From: Lycium barbarum
Lineage: Eukaryota > Streptophyta > Magnoliopsida > Solanales > Solanaceae
DNA: 64,000 bases
Assembly: GCF_019175385.1 (NCBI RefSeq)
Contig: NC_083343.1
Coordinates: forward strand, 49,250,457 to 49,314,456
Direction of reading: 5' to 3'
Shown here: positions 47,096 to 59,671 of the stretch, one piece after another
How positions within the stretch are numbered: position 1 is the stretch's first letter
Layout: every line of letters begins with the position of its first letter
The notes under the pieces: model-generated
Seen by the model: only the letters and a program-made list of their open reading frames with translations
What the model was told of the DNA's origin: nothing
Database searches by the model: none
Translations under genes and position numbers: made by a program

Positions 47096-47142
47096 TCCTC
47101 CCCCCCCCCCCCCCCCCTTTAGAACATTCGTCCTCGAATGTT
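47096..47142 (-). promoter_or_regulatory. PPT of B with a 19-G run, and adjacent hairpin
   Basis: The plus strand reads TCCT, then 19 C, then TTT; on the minus strand this is a polypurine tract whose G-run is about 19 long, against 6-7 in A, D and E. The hairpin AACATTCG-AGGA-CGAATGTT is at 47123-47142. Confidence 0.9.
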
Positions 47143-47229
47143 AGATTATTCTTATAGGGTTTAAAATGGCTTCGGGGGAGTTTCTGTTTATAGACAGCAC
47201 ATATGGTACACATTCATAACTGAATATAA

Positions 47230-50200
47230 TTACGCAAGAATTTTTAAATTACCTGTGGGCATAGGGAACAGATGAGGATATTTCTTCTTCATCTCCTCTT
47301 CTGCCTCCCAGGTCATTTCCTCCCTATTATTGTTCCGCCACAGCACCTTAATAGAGGCTACATCTTTGTTCCGGAGCTTTCTTACCTGGCGGTCCAAAAT
47401 GGCTACGGGCTGCTCCTCGTACGATAACTGCTCCGTCACCTGAATATCATCTGTAGGAAATATTCTGGAGGGATCACCAATGCACTTGCGGAGCATGGAT
47501 ACATGAAATACCGGATGTACCGCTCCCAAATCAGATGGCAGATCTAACTCATAGGCGACATTTCCAATCTTCCGAATAATCAGATAAGGCCCAATATAAC
47601 ACGGACTAAGCTTACCCTTTCTGCCGATCCGCATTACGCCTTTCATAGGCGATACCTTCAGAAATACCCAATCACCAACCTGGAATTCCAAAGGACGATG
47701 TCGTTTATCAGCGTACGATTTCTGTCGACTCTGGGCTGCCAATAGTCGCTCCCGGATAAGTTTCACCTTATCAACTGCCTGCTGGATCATATCTGGGCCA
47801 ATTAACTCTGTCTCGCCAATATCAAACCAGCCGATAGGTGACCTGCATTTCCTGCCATACAAAGCCTCGTACGGAGCCATCTGGATGCTGGAATGGTAGC
47901 TATTATTATAAGCAAACTCTATCAATGGCAAGTGGTCATCCCAGCTACCTCTGAAATCAATAACACAGGCCCGCAACATATCTTCAAGCGTATGGATAGT
48001 GCGCTCGGCCTGTCCGTCACTCTGAGGATGAAAAGCCGTGCTCAGACTCACCTGAGTCCCTAATCCCTCCTGAAAATGTCTCCAGAAGTTTGCCGTGAAC
48101 TGGGTACCTCTGTCAGTGATAATAGATATAGGAAATCCATGAAGTCACACAATTTCTTTAATATAAAGCCTGGCATAATCCTCAGCGGAGTAAGTAGTTC
48201 TGACGGGGAGAAAATGGGCTGATTTCATCAGCCTATCAACAATAACCCAGATGGAATCATACTTCCGTGGAGTGCGAGGCAAACCTGTAATGAAGTCCAT
48301 ATTCATGATCTCCCACTTCCAAGTCGGAATCTCCATTTCTTGTAACAGTCCACCCGGTTTTTGATGTTCAATTTTGACCTGCTGACAATTGGGACACTGT
48401 GCGACGAACTCTGCGATATCTCGCTTCATACCATCCCACCAGTATAGGCATCTAAGATAATGGTACATCTTCGTAGACCCAGGATGAACAGAATAGCGAG
48501 CATAGTGTGCCTCGCCCATAACCTGCTGCCGAAGCCCTGCAATATCAGGTACACACAACCTGCCTCTGTATAGTAAGGTTCCGTCTGGTGTAAACTCGAA
48601 CGGAGTCTTTTCCTTTTCATGGGTTGTGTCTCTGTACCGAGCTAAAACAGGATCTTCATATTGATGCCGCTTGATATTTTCCTTAATAGATGATTTGGAA
48701 ACCCCTCAGACAGAAATCCGTATACCTCCAGAATCGGCCAGACGAACCCCAAGATTAGCCAACTGATGAATATCACGTTCTATCTCTCTCCTGTCTGGCT
48801 GTAAATCTGCCAAGCTGCCCATAGATTTCCGGCTAAGCGCGTCTGCAACAACATAAGCCTTGCCCGGATGATACAGAATATCCACATCATAGTCTTTCAG
48901 GAGCTCCAGCCACCTCCGTTGCCGCAAATTAAACTCTTTCTGCTTGAAAATATACTGGAGACTCTTATGATCTGTATAGATATCCACATGAACGCCATAT
49001 AAATAATGTCTCCATATATTCAGGGCATGAATCACCGCTGCAAGCTCCAGATCGTGAGTAGGATAATTCTTTTCATGCTTTTTCAGTTGCCGAGAAGCAT
49101 AAGCTATAACTCTGCCGTGCTGCATCAATACACAGCCCAATCCCACGCCAGAAGCGTCACAATAAATAACATATCCATCGGGTCCCTCTGGAAGAGTCAG
49201 AACTGGAGCTGAAGTCAACTTCTCTTTCAGCAACTGGAAGCTTCGTTCACATGCATCGGTCCACTGGAACTTAGCTCCCTTCTGAGTTAGCCTTGTCAAA
49301 GGCGCTGAAATCGAAGAAAACTTTTCCACAAATCTCCTGTAATAGCCTGCTAACCCCAGAAAACTCCGTACCTCCGTGGGCGTCGTGGGTCTGGGCCAAT
49401 TCTTTACGGCCTCAATCTTCTGCGTGTCTACCCGGACACCATCAACTGCAATAATATGTCCCAAGAATGCCACTGAAGCCAGCCAGAATTCACATTTAGA
49501 AAATTTTGCATATAATTTCTGATGCCGAAGTACTCCAAGTACCGCTCTCAGATGATCTGCGTGTTCTTCCTCGGATCGAGAATAGACCAGAATGTCATCG
49601 ATAAATACAATTACGAACATATCCAAGAATGGCATGAATACCCGGTTCATCAGATCCATGAATACCGCAGGAGCATTAGTTAACCCAAAAGACATAACTC
49701 TGAATTCATAATGCCCATATCGGGTCCGGAATGCTGTCTTAGGAATATCGGCCTCTCGTACCCGCACCTGGTGATAGCCTGACCGAAGATCTATCTTCAA
49801 AAAATATTTAGCGCCCTGCAACTGATCAAACAAATCATCAATTCTGGGGAGGGGGTATTTATTCTTTATGGTTACCTTATTCAACTGTCGGTAATCAATA
49901 CACATACGCAACAACCCGTCCTTCTTACGCACGAATAATACCGGGGCTCCCCAAGGCGAAGTACTGGGTCTGATAAAGCCCTTTTCTAATAGATCCTTCA
50001 GCTGCTCCTTCAATTTCTTTAGTTCTGCAGGTGCCATTCTGTACGGGGGAATAGATATAGGCTGAGTATCTGGCAACAAGTCAATAGTAAAATCTATCTC
50101 CCGCTCTGGAGGAAGACCTGGAAGCTCATCTGGGAATACATCTGGGAACTCACTAACTACTGGATCTGACTGAAGAGTCGACGTTTTTGCTTTCAAGTCT

Positions 50201-51923
50201 TGCACACGAACCAGATGATAAATATACCCCTTTCTAATCATCTTCCTCGCCTAAAGGTATGAAATAAACTTACCTTTCGGCGATGCAGTATTACCGGCCC
50301 ATTCTATAACTGGCTCCCCAGGAAACTGGAAACCTCAAATGGCTCTATAGGCTCAGATGTTATACCAATTTTATCAGCAACAAGAGGCGAAATATATGAT
50401 AAAGTCGAACCTGGATCAACTAGTGCATACACAGACTGAGAGAAAACCAATAGTGTACCTGTAACGACATTAGGCGATGCCTCCTAGTCCTGGCGGCTGG
50501 CCAAAGCATAAATGCGGTTCGAAGGACCGCTAGGACCGGAAGCTCCACCACGGCCTCTGCCGCGACCCGCTAGTGCTGATGTACCCGGCCCCGTCGGGCG
50601 CATAGCTACTGATGAAGATGATGACCCAGCGGCTGATCCGGTAGGCTGCGCTGCACCACCCGAACAACCCTTATACGGGCAATCCCTTACAGAATGGCCC
50701 TGACGGCCACAAGAAAAACATACACCGGTGGCTCTATAGCACTCCCCAGGATGGTATCTGCCACAGTAGGAACACTGAGGCCTAGGTGGCCTCATCTGAC
50801 CAAAACCCCTATCTGACCGCGAACCTGAAGCCCTGGAGCTCTGACCTGCTCCAGCATACCCTGGGCTATCAAATCTGCGACCTGTAGGCTGTGGGGGTGC
50901 GCTCTGTACCGGCTGGGATGGATATCTGCTAGGCTGCTGCGGCTGCTGAGGCTGTCTGCCCCGAACATCTCCAGAATACCCGGCTGATCTGGCCCTCTTG
51001 GGCTGTCTCCGATCCTGACTCCTATCGGGCTGATGACCCCTGTACCGGTCCTCCATGCCCTGGGTGTGCGCCTGAATACGGGCAATATCCATATCGGGCT
51101 GAGTGGCCAATACCAACAACTGTCGACAAAATACCGGTCCAACCCCATAATATACCTGTGAATCCTGTCAGCCATAGTAGCTACCACGGCAGGTGCATAT
51201 CGGGCCAATGAGTCGAACTCCATACTGTACTCTCGAACACTGCGACCCCTCTGTCTCAGCAATAAGAATCTGTCAGCCCTGGCCCGCCGTAACTCCGGAG
51301 GCAGAAAATGGCTAAGGAAAGCCTGAGAAAAATCATCCCAAACTGCTGGGGGAGCGCCGTCACCTCTGGATAACTCCCATGACTCATACCAATTAGCCGC
51401 TACATCATACAACTGGTACGAAGCCAATGTGACTGACTCTGTCGCGGAAGCATTAATAAAATGCAAGGTGCGCCGCATCTTCCTGATAACCTCCTCAGGA
51501 TCCTCCTCGGGCTTTGTCCCGAAGAACTCTGGAGGGCCACAAGTCAGGAACTCACGAGCTCTCGAACTGTCCCGCCTGCCAGTGCGGTCACCTCCCAATC
51601 CATGCCCCTGAACCTGTCCCGCCACAAGTCTGGTCAACAACTGGACCACCTCTCGCAGAGTACCATCGTCCGCCCCTGGCTGGGGAACTGGAGGCGCGGC
51701 CGTTGGAGCCTCTGGAGCTAATGGTGTAGCCGCCCCGACCCCTAGTGGCAGCGACTGGTGCTCCAGACTCCTCTGATGATGAAGACGTAGTAGAGTCTGC
51801 TGGCCGGGATGCAATATCACGCATCATCTGAGCAAGGGTCCGAGTACCCCTTCGAGCTCGACTCGTCTCTCCGGCCGCTGCTGACTTGCCCATCTGGGCA
51901 GTTGTCACCTTCTTCGGAGGCAT
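47230..51923 (-). pseudogene. gag-pol remnant of element B
   Basis: Same domain order as A, read right to left, but broken. ATG at 51923-51921 (MPPKK) follows an acceptor-like TGCAG; the open frame extends three bases upstream only through a GTG codon. Pieces: gag start 51588-51923; gag body 50792-51820 in a shifted frame; gag knuckle 50484-51119 after a 1-bp deletion near 51117; a protease region with about 187 bp deleted at about 50330 (DPGST side kept, the following part lost); RT-RNase H 48706-50241; integrase zinc finger and first Asp 48145-48558; rest of integrase plus chromodomain 47230-48051. Nonsense codons at 50484 (CAG to TAG), 48706 (CGA to TGA) and 48145 (CGA to TGA) are all C-to-T relative to A. 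The copy is dead. Confidence 0.93.
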
Positions 51924-52030
51924 CACTGCAAATATAACAATTCATTAGGGAGGAGTCATCCTGATAACACGGCTCTATAGCACGATCTATGACAAGAAAG
52001 AAGGGTAACATCCTAAATGCCCTGTAGCTT

Positions 52031-52070
52031 CCTGTTTATAGATGTGGTGCACAACACACCGATAAACAAG
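52031..52070 (-). other. leader hairpin of B with GTGCAC loop
   Basis: Same stem as in A, with one pair now G.U, and an identical TTGTGCAC loop. The 3' arm is on the left in plus coordinates. Confidence 0.7.
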
Positions 52071-52111
52071 ACTCTACTAGACACGATCTGTGGACACTCC
52101 GAGGACGGACC

Positions 52112-52123
52112 GCTCTGATACCA
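52112..52123 (-). promoter_or_regulatory. PBS of B for initiator tRNA-Met
   Basis: Plus-strand GCTCTGATACCA is the complement of TGGTATCAGAGC and lies 4 bases from the LTR end. Confidence 0.95.
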
Positions 52124-52127
52124 CTTT

Positions 52128-55100
52128 TGTCATGACCCAACCCCGTAGGCCGTGACTAGTGCCCGATCTGGGCACCCGAACCCATCTATCGAATATTATC
52201 TCAAATTCTATTAAACGCCTTCTAGTGTATGGCAGAAGCCGACGAGGCTTTATTTCAAATTTAGATAATTTCCAGAAAAAAATTTCGGCAGAGTTTCCTT
52301 TGTTTTCCGGACTATCCAATAAACCCTGCACGCAGAAAATACCAACAAAGGCCACACAGGGCTAACAAAGCAATGTATAAACATATGCGGACCGGCCGCC
52401 TCAGCGTATAGGATCGCCCAAACAACATATGCGGACCGGCCGCCTCGGCGTATGGGATCGCCCAAACGACATGTACACACATCCATACAGAAAGACCCTA
52501 ACCCACAGACATATCCACAGACCTCTAAACAGACTGACAGAACTATATGACGGGACAGGGCCCTGTCGTACCCCTGAATGACGTACATATATACAATGAC
52601 AGGAAACTGTACCAAAAATATAGGCCCCGGATAAGAGAGCGCCTCAGAAAAGCAGAGTATGACCCTAAGCAGGCGGATTAGTAAACCTGTCGTCTGTACC
52701 TGCACGGCATAAAAACGCAGCCCCCGAAGAAAGGGGGTCAGTACGAAATATGTACTGAATATGTAAAGCCTGAATTACAGAGACAAAATCATAACTGGTA
52801 CAGAACGTACAGAAAAAGTGAGTAGAAAATCCAGAGTATCAAATACATATTTTCAAAACATGCGGAGTGTGTACAGAAACATATGTCATATCAAATCCGG
52901 CCCTGCCAAGGGACTCGGCAAACAGAACGTGGCCACCCTCCCGACGCTGGTGCCACAACACAGAAGAATCAGAATAGGGGGATAACCCCGTAACATAATA
53001 TGTCATATCAGATGGCCATAGCAAATCATATCAGAACAAGCGTACATGGCACACCATACTCCACAAACCCATGTACGCGTATACCGGCCCCTTCACATCG
53101 AGGCACGGCGAACAATGCAAAGGATCACGCTTGACAACATATCCTGGCCCGGGCTCAGTGTGGGAAACATTGGGGCATCCACGAGTGGAGTAGTGAGAGA
53201 CTAATGCAATTAAAATACCAAAAATGCTTTCATAGACTCGATGAGGCATATCAAGACAAACCGATCCAATGAAGTCGGACGGGATCATAATAAATGAGTT
53301 TCGAGTATCATAATGAATTACAAAAGTATGACCTTTCTGAAATCGTTCCGAGTGTCAAAACAGGTTATCAGACTTAATGGAATATTCGAAACAATGTTTG
53401 TTAGGCAATTAGAATAGTAGTCCAAACATTTCTTTCAAAAACCGCTCGAAAAATAAGACTTAAGTACAATAAGGGCAAAACCGGGAATAATGGGCCCACC
53501 TCGGAACAAGCAAGGCGGTGGGCTCAAGTTACACATTTTAAGCTTATGGGGTCACCTACAAAGGTTCTACGGACGTTCTATAGCTTTCCAAGTAGTTTGG
53601 GGAAAGTTTGCATGATTACCAAGAATACAAACCAAAAAGGCTCAGTCTTACTGAAGGAAAAAGCGAGATTTTCAATTGCGGATTCCGATGGGCAGAAAGT
53701 CTTTCGAAGCCCGAATTCGATTCTAATACACTTAGGCATGCCAAAAGAAGGATCAGGGTAGCTTTACATACCTTTTGAGCTTTTTAAGCCTATCCAAGCT
53801 CACTCCCCGTTTCGTCGAAAATCTGTAAATGGTCACATTTACCAATTGTAAGTTATAGATGCTACGAACTCAATTCAACTCATATTTGTCTACCGAAATT
53901 TCGGCAGCACTTCCCCTATACATATAGCACCCCCGAGAATTCAACTCAGTTCAAAACCATCAACAACAACCCAACAACAAACATCAACAACAACAACAAT
54001 CACTATAACGCAACATAACTTATTTAGCCATCTTTTCAATACAATGTCATAACCTTCACCTTAACCTTAACTTTCAAACTAATCTCAATGATTTCACATT
54101 CATTATCAATCTAGATCACCACAACATAGTTTAGAAGCATTTCATATCGTTTCCTTAAATTATACACACGATATACATAATATACAAACTTTCCACCAAA
54201 GTCATAACTCATTCAAAACTTCTAATCTTTGGCATACATATTCATAACATGTTTCCAACTTCCAAATCTATCAATGATCATCATAATTAGCAACCTAATA
54301 ACTTCATTTTTCATAATGTCGTAAAATCATACTAAAGCGACATAAGCTTCTACATTCCATTTCAATACAAACTTATATCATTTTATCTCCATATACATTG
54401 CAAGCATCATAATAACACAACTAACACATTAAACAAATTTAATCCATTTCCATTCCACACACTCCAAACCACACGGCCAAACACCCCACTCACAACTTCT
54501 ATCAAATTCATTCAACTTTCATTCCCAATATGCATTTTACCACAATCAAAACTAGAATATGGCATAATTTCAACTCACCATAATTATACAACATATGTAC
54601 ACACACGGCCATGTACTATATCTCCTACCCACTTTGCAAACTTCCATATTTCCATACAATCAATTCATTTCTACATACTACAACATAAACATGACTTCAT
54701 AACACAAGAACAAGGGATAATTTCTTACCTTTTGCCTCACTCTTCGTCACTTGAATGTATGGTCACTTTGATGAATTTAATGCTTCTCTCTCCAACCCAA
54801 CTACACCAAGTTGAAAAGGGTACTCAACTTAGTAAGGAAATCACAAGAGAAAAATTTTTAGATCAAGATTTTTGGTGGTGAATTTTCCACACCAAACCCG
54901 AAACCCTCTTCTCTTCTTTCTCTTGTTGTTTTTTTTTTTTTTTGTCTTCTAAGTTCTAGAATTATCTTAGTCATTATCTATGTATATACTAGTTGATCAC
55001 ATGACTAAGCACATGATCAACTAAGTGGAATTGGGCCAAGACCAAGAGCTTGGCCGGCCACCCCAAGCAACATTGGGCCTCATTTTTCTTCATTTCCATT

Positions 55101-55308
55101 TTTGGCCCAATGACATATAGTCCACGTTTTATAATTCCCGAAACTAATTTCCAAAATTCCAAAATTGCCCTTAGTCCCCCTCGACACTTCCACGTTAATA
55201 TTCTTTCACAAACAACTCATATGCTAAATGTAATCAATTATGACTCTATTTCATACAAGTCAAGATTATTTCTAATTTTTCAAATGTGCGAAAACACGGG
55301 ATATAACA
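52128..55308 (-). mobile_element. 5' LTR of B (3181 bp)
   Basis: On the minus strand it starts TGTTATATCCCGTG at 55308 and ends GGGTCATGACA at 52128. It keeps the empty target site of A (around 54041-54050). Promoter palindrome arms AGTTGATCA (54991-54999) and TGATCAACT (55014-55022) lie next to TATATAC (54983-54989). The splice donor AAAAG|GTAAGA is at 54728, and the three-hairpin module at 52699-52757. Confidence 0.94.
52699..52757 (-). other. three-hairpin RNA module in B 5' LTR
   Basis: Minus strand: CAGTAC/GTACTG, CCCCC/GGGGG and CTGCG followed by CGTGCAGG (weakened third stem). The 3' LTR copy is at 33415-33473. Confidence 0.65.
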
Positions 55309-55313
55309 AAGGT

Positions 55314-56011
55314 TAAGGAAGTTGATAGTTCAAAGTCCTCTTTCAGCACCCATTATGGTCATCTTGAATTTTTTGTTATGTATTTTTGGGTTGACGAATG
55401 CGCTAGTAGCTTTCATGGATCTCAGAACAGAGTTTTGAAGCCTTATCTTGACTTATTCATAATTGTATTCATCGACGAGATCCTGGTTTATTCTCGTACA
55501 GAGACTGCCGTGCGGAGGATCTGAAAGTTTTGTTGTAGAACATCAAGATTGTAAGCTATATGCAAAAATTTTGAAGTGTGAATTTTTGATGATATCTGTA
55601 GCGTCTTTAGGCCACATAATTTCTGGTGAAGGTATAAGGTAGACTTTCAGAAAATTGAGGTTGTGACGAATTTCCTAGACCCACAAGAATAACAGAGATA
55701 AGGAGTTTCTAGGTTTAGCGGGATACTACAAACGTTTTGTTGAGGGTTTTTACTGTATCTCTTCTCTGTTAACTAAGTTTACTCAGAAGAAGGCAAAGTT
55801 TCAATGATCAGATGAATGTGAGAAAAGTTTTCAGGAGCTGAAATGAAGTTGACTTCTGCTCCAGTTTTGACGTTACCAGAGGGAATCGATGGGTTCGTGG
55901 TTTATTGTAATGCCTCAGGAGTTGGTCTTGGGTGTGTTTTGATGTAACATGGGAAGGTGGTAGCTTATTCTTCTAGAAAACTTAAAATTCATAAAAAGAA
56001 TTATTCGACTC
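55314..56011 (+). pseudogene. RT-RNase H pseudogene of element C
   Basis: Continues the RT of C after B. The text corresponding to YGHYEF...SFGLTNAP is decayed but recognisable (YGHLEFFVMYFW). The catalytic strand reads IVFIDEILVYSRTE, so the second Asp of IDD is Glu. RNase H begins near 55870 ([20 protein letters not shown] in shifted frames) and ends at KKNYST before LTR I. Several indels and stops (TGA near 55806, TAA near 55946) break the frame. Confidence 0.82.
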
Positions 56012-57426
56012 TGTCATGATCCAAAATTCCAAAATGGTTGTGAGGGCACCTATCCTAACCCATAGGCGAACCTAACCAAAACTAATATTTTAACAATCAT
56101 AAAGCAAAAGAATAAAGTAAGAAAACTCATATACTCCAATAATAAGGCTTCATAACTTGTAAATGTGGAAACTTTGTTACACCTCCCTAAAACCTAGAGT
56201 CACAAGTATAAGAGCTACTAACTCCGAAATGATAAAGACAGAAAAATAAAGATGGGAATGGAGTCTAGTGTGGTGGTACAGCCAGCAACTCACTCTAATC
56301 TCCAAATCACGCCTCAACGATCGATTGGATCTCATCCTCTACTCAAAGCCGGATCTGAACCTACATACAAAAGGTGCAGCAAGTGTAGAGTGAGTACGGG
56401 AAGTACGCATACCCAACAACATCGTTGACCTAACTAAACTGAAGTGATGATGAGGGTTGGTTCTTTAGATACTCATCTCATTGCTTTATTAGTATTAAGT
56501 TCCTCAATTTATAAACAGTCAAGCATTTAAGATAGGAAAGTCCAGAATTAAATCGATTCATAAAGCTTATTCCCTTCTAATTACTCATATAAGGTTTTCA
56601 AATAAATAATATAGTCAAGTATGAATGGTATAATATGCAATGGACAATATACACCAATATACACATGCTCCTGCAGTAGGTTTCACGTGACCCATGGGGG
56701 ACTCATGAGGTCCATATACTCACTCGGAATTCCAGATCCTCTACATCAGCATCGGGTCCCAGCTAATCAGGTTGTTATATCATCATCACTCCAACCATGT
56801 ACCATATCCAATCTGGCCTCTACAGACCATTCCTCAATCTCATTAATCGTATATCAACAATGTCATGAAATGCAGATGCGTACACCATGCAAATGCATAA
56901 TATCAATTCAACGTCAAGAATATTTCCTTATTCATAATTTAGATGAGATGTGGAGTGATGAATGCATAGTGAAACAATATTCATAAGTATAAGTCAAACA
57001 GGGCTACCATGAGCCCACATAATCAATAACCATGCTAAACAAGTAGATTTATCAGTACCTCCAATGCCCTTAGGTTCAATCATACATTCCCCGCCATACG
57101 AATATTCCATTTTTCATTAATTACCCATACAAGTACACAGTGCCTGCACAAGTGTGCGTCACCTCACGAGTAAGGGAACCCCAATCCCTTATTACACCTC
57201 TTAATTACATTAGCCAACTAAAAACACTACATAAGGGCTCTAGTAAGTATCAACTTGCCTTAGATTTGAAGTCTCAAAGCTCACGAACGATCCCAAACTT
57301 GATCTGCATGAAGATTAAGCCTCCCGGATGCTCTACCGCGTCAAAACTTCAAAACCAGTACAATCTAGTAAAATTAATACTCTGCGAGGTTAGACCAACG
57401 ATACCCATATTGCTATACTATAATTC
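56007..57426 (-). mobile_element. LTR I (L/N family), left part
   Basis: The LTR end TGTCATGATCC starts at 56012 after GACTC (56007-56011), the candidate TSD inside the RNase H of C. The word ACCCATATTGCTATAC (about 57399-57414) is shared with LTRs N and L. It stops at solo LTR J1. Small frames at 56621-57454 carry no domain. Confidence 0.75.
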
Positions 57427-59671
57427 TATCACTACCCAAACTGAAGGGCCATGACGGGCACCTGACCATACTAGTCAAGCACTACCTAACATATATCTGT
57501 AACATTAACATAAATATAGGTGGGCCGATAGGGCCATCATATGACTCTCAGTAAACTCACAAGGAACATGTATGTATCAATCTATTCTGAAAGACTCATC
57601 TGACTATACTGGACATTATCTGTCGGTACATAACTAACTACATGCCTCGACTGGAAAACATAACACAACGTGGCTGGGACAGGGCCCCGCCATACCAATA
57701 CACATGTGCATATATCATATCTGCCCTTCTGTGGGCATCATCATCATCATTGTGTACCAACTTATTAGGTGGTAATGTGTATATAATGCTTATCGCTTTC
57801 CCCATACCCCACATACATATAATATATTCATATATAACGCCTTTTGGTCATGGGTCAATGTGCATATCTATAAATGAATGCAATGCATAAGCAAGCTGAA
57901 TAAATAGAACTCTCGGAGTGACATAAAGTCGTGCTACCTTCGATAAAAATCTTTGAGCTAACATCATCATTATATGTAATCTCAAGATCCATGGACAGAA
58001 GGAATAATCATAAAAAGGGGTACAAGAACATCAAAGACTATAGTACTCCTAATAATTCTAAGAGTAGAGTAATATGTAGGTTCGTTCAAGTAATATAGAG
58101 GTTCATTCATTCGTTCATATCATAAGGATCATGCCAAAATGAAAGAAAGGATAGCTTTAACATACCTGGATAATTCTCTTCTCAATCCACAACAAAGCTT
58201 AACATAGTCCTCTTGCGTCTACAACAAGTGAAATGATATTGTCATCAACAAACAGTGTCGCAACTATCATACTTTGATAATATTATAACCTACAGAAAAT
58301 CGGGCAGCACATCCCCTGTTTATATTACATCCCAAAGACCACTAAGGGTCATCAAATAGCCCAGCAACAATAACAACAATAGCAACAATAACAACTATTC
58401 AATATAAGCTTCTCCGATTACCTTAACAACCATATTGAGCGGCAGGCTCGTTTTATAAATAACGAAACATAATTTGAATCCAATTCTGGTTCCATAAATC
58501 AGTATACAAGCTTCATAAAATCATACATATTCTTGCCATGTAATTTTAAGCCAAAGCATCATAAACAACCTTCAAAACAGTCCACACGCCAAACATTTCA
58601 ATCTTCACTTTCAATCTTAAGTTTCATATGTTTCGTTCATCAATTCACTTGATAAACATATAGAAATGCATAACAACAGAAACCATATCATAATCATGTT
58701 ATTTTCCCTTTTTTGCAGCCACAACAAGTCATACATATAGTCTTAAAATGGTCCACAAAGAGACGACAACACCCTTATGCCATATCAAGTTCTATCTTGT
58801 GGTTTTGCACCCAAATAACACAACCCACATAGAATTAACCTTAAGCACAACCAAGAACATAATCTACTTACCTCAATCAGTAGATATGAATCAAAATACA
58901 TAGATGGTTCAGCTCACAACCACCCTTAATCACACCATAACACCATAGAGCAACTTCTTGTAGTCTTCAACACTTTGGTAGAGCCTTTGAGAACTGTTAG
59001 AGAGGGTTAGGAGGAGTGTATGGAAGAAGTTGGATCGAATTATGAGAAAAATGGTCATCGAAATCGTTTTTAAAACGAAGTAGGTCGGCCAACGCCTAAG
59101 TGGGCCCCAAACTGGCTGACTGTGCAGTGTCGCGAAAATGCAAATATCTCTCTATTCCGATGTCGTATAGACGAATGGTTTAATGCGTTGGAAACTAGAC
59201 TCGTAGACCTTCAATTTGATGGGTGGAACAGCCCGTAATTGAAAGTATATTGGGAGAAAATCTCAGTTGACATCTGACCCCAAATTTGAGCAAACTTATA
59301 AATGTAACTTGGGATGACTTTTGTTGACTTTTATTTTGCAACTTGCTTTACTTCAAAACTTAAGATACGAATGTTATACGACTCGAGTAACTTAAAACAA
59401 GACCTCCTTAGTATATTAAGCACTCCTAGTTTGACCCCGAAGTGCGGGTTATAACATTCTCAAACTTGCCGACTTTTGACGAAACTTATTTTTTCCGATT
59501 CATTTGGCGTCCAACCTTTCCAACACTTACCAAACATGATTACAAACTCTCATATACATAGGATGATCATGTAGAATACCTCATGACCTCGATGAAATTT
59601 TTGCTTTCTCAATCTACGTTGATTAACTCACGACGAAACTCAACGTAAAAAAGTACGGGTGTAACAAATTT
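57422..59671 (-). mobile_element. Solo LTR J1 with TSD (LTR 57427-59666, ~2240 bp)
   Basis: On the minus strand it starts TGTTACACCCGTAC at 59666, like LTR G, and ends near 57427 (terminal TGT decayed to TAT). Flanks AATTC (57422-57426) and AATTT (59667-59671) match at 4 of 5. On both sides the sequence is LTR I, continuous with LTR L near 6150-6180. A donor GAG|GTAAGTAG lies on the minus strand near 58871. The three-hairpin module expected near 57700 is missing by deletion. The word TGTTATAACCCGC at 59456 looks like an LTR start but is internal. Confidence 0.72.

Larger units (their letters stand above)
32839..55313 (-). mobile_element. Element B with TSD AAGGT (element 32844-55308), interrupted by A
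   Basis: B is a Tekay-type chromovirus on the minus strand. TSD AAGGT is at 32839-32843 and 55309-55313. Its 5' LTR is 52128-55308 (3181 bp). The 3' LTR is split by A into 45841-47095 and 32844-34768 (3180 bp together). The gag-pol remnant is at 47230-51923. It lies in the RT of element C. The LTR pair shows a few per cent divergence by eye, somewhat more than the A pair, which fits A having inserted later. Confidence 0.93.
8694..56011 (+). mobile_element. Element C: old, dissected Ty3/gypsy element
   Basis: Gag, protease, RT and RNase H remains appear in order on the plus strand at 8891-10051, 12282-12414, 14699-15402, 32661-32838 and 55314-56011. Each gap is filled by an insertion with TSD evidence (G, H, F with D and E inside it, B with A inside it), and the next (I) begins at 56012. 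A degraded PBS (TTGGTATTAAAGC, about 8701-8713) opens the internal region and is followed by leader text parallel to that of A and E. The 5' arm of the leader hairpin found in A, B and E is missing. Many in-frame stops and frameshifts show C was dead or dying before or after these hits. Integrase is not seen in the window. Confidence 0.85.

Noticed and set aside
51588..51926. Start of B gag at 51926
   Set aside because: That codon is GTG; the ATG matching A is at 51923-51921, right after the acceptor-like sequence.
59456..59456. Apparent LTR start TGTTATAACCCGC on the minus strand at 59456
   Set aside because: No matching TSD (AATTC against TTCTC) and no PPT. The start at 59666 gives a 4-of-5 TSD and continuity of LTR I with LTR L.
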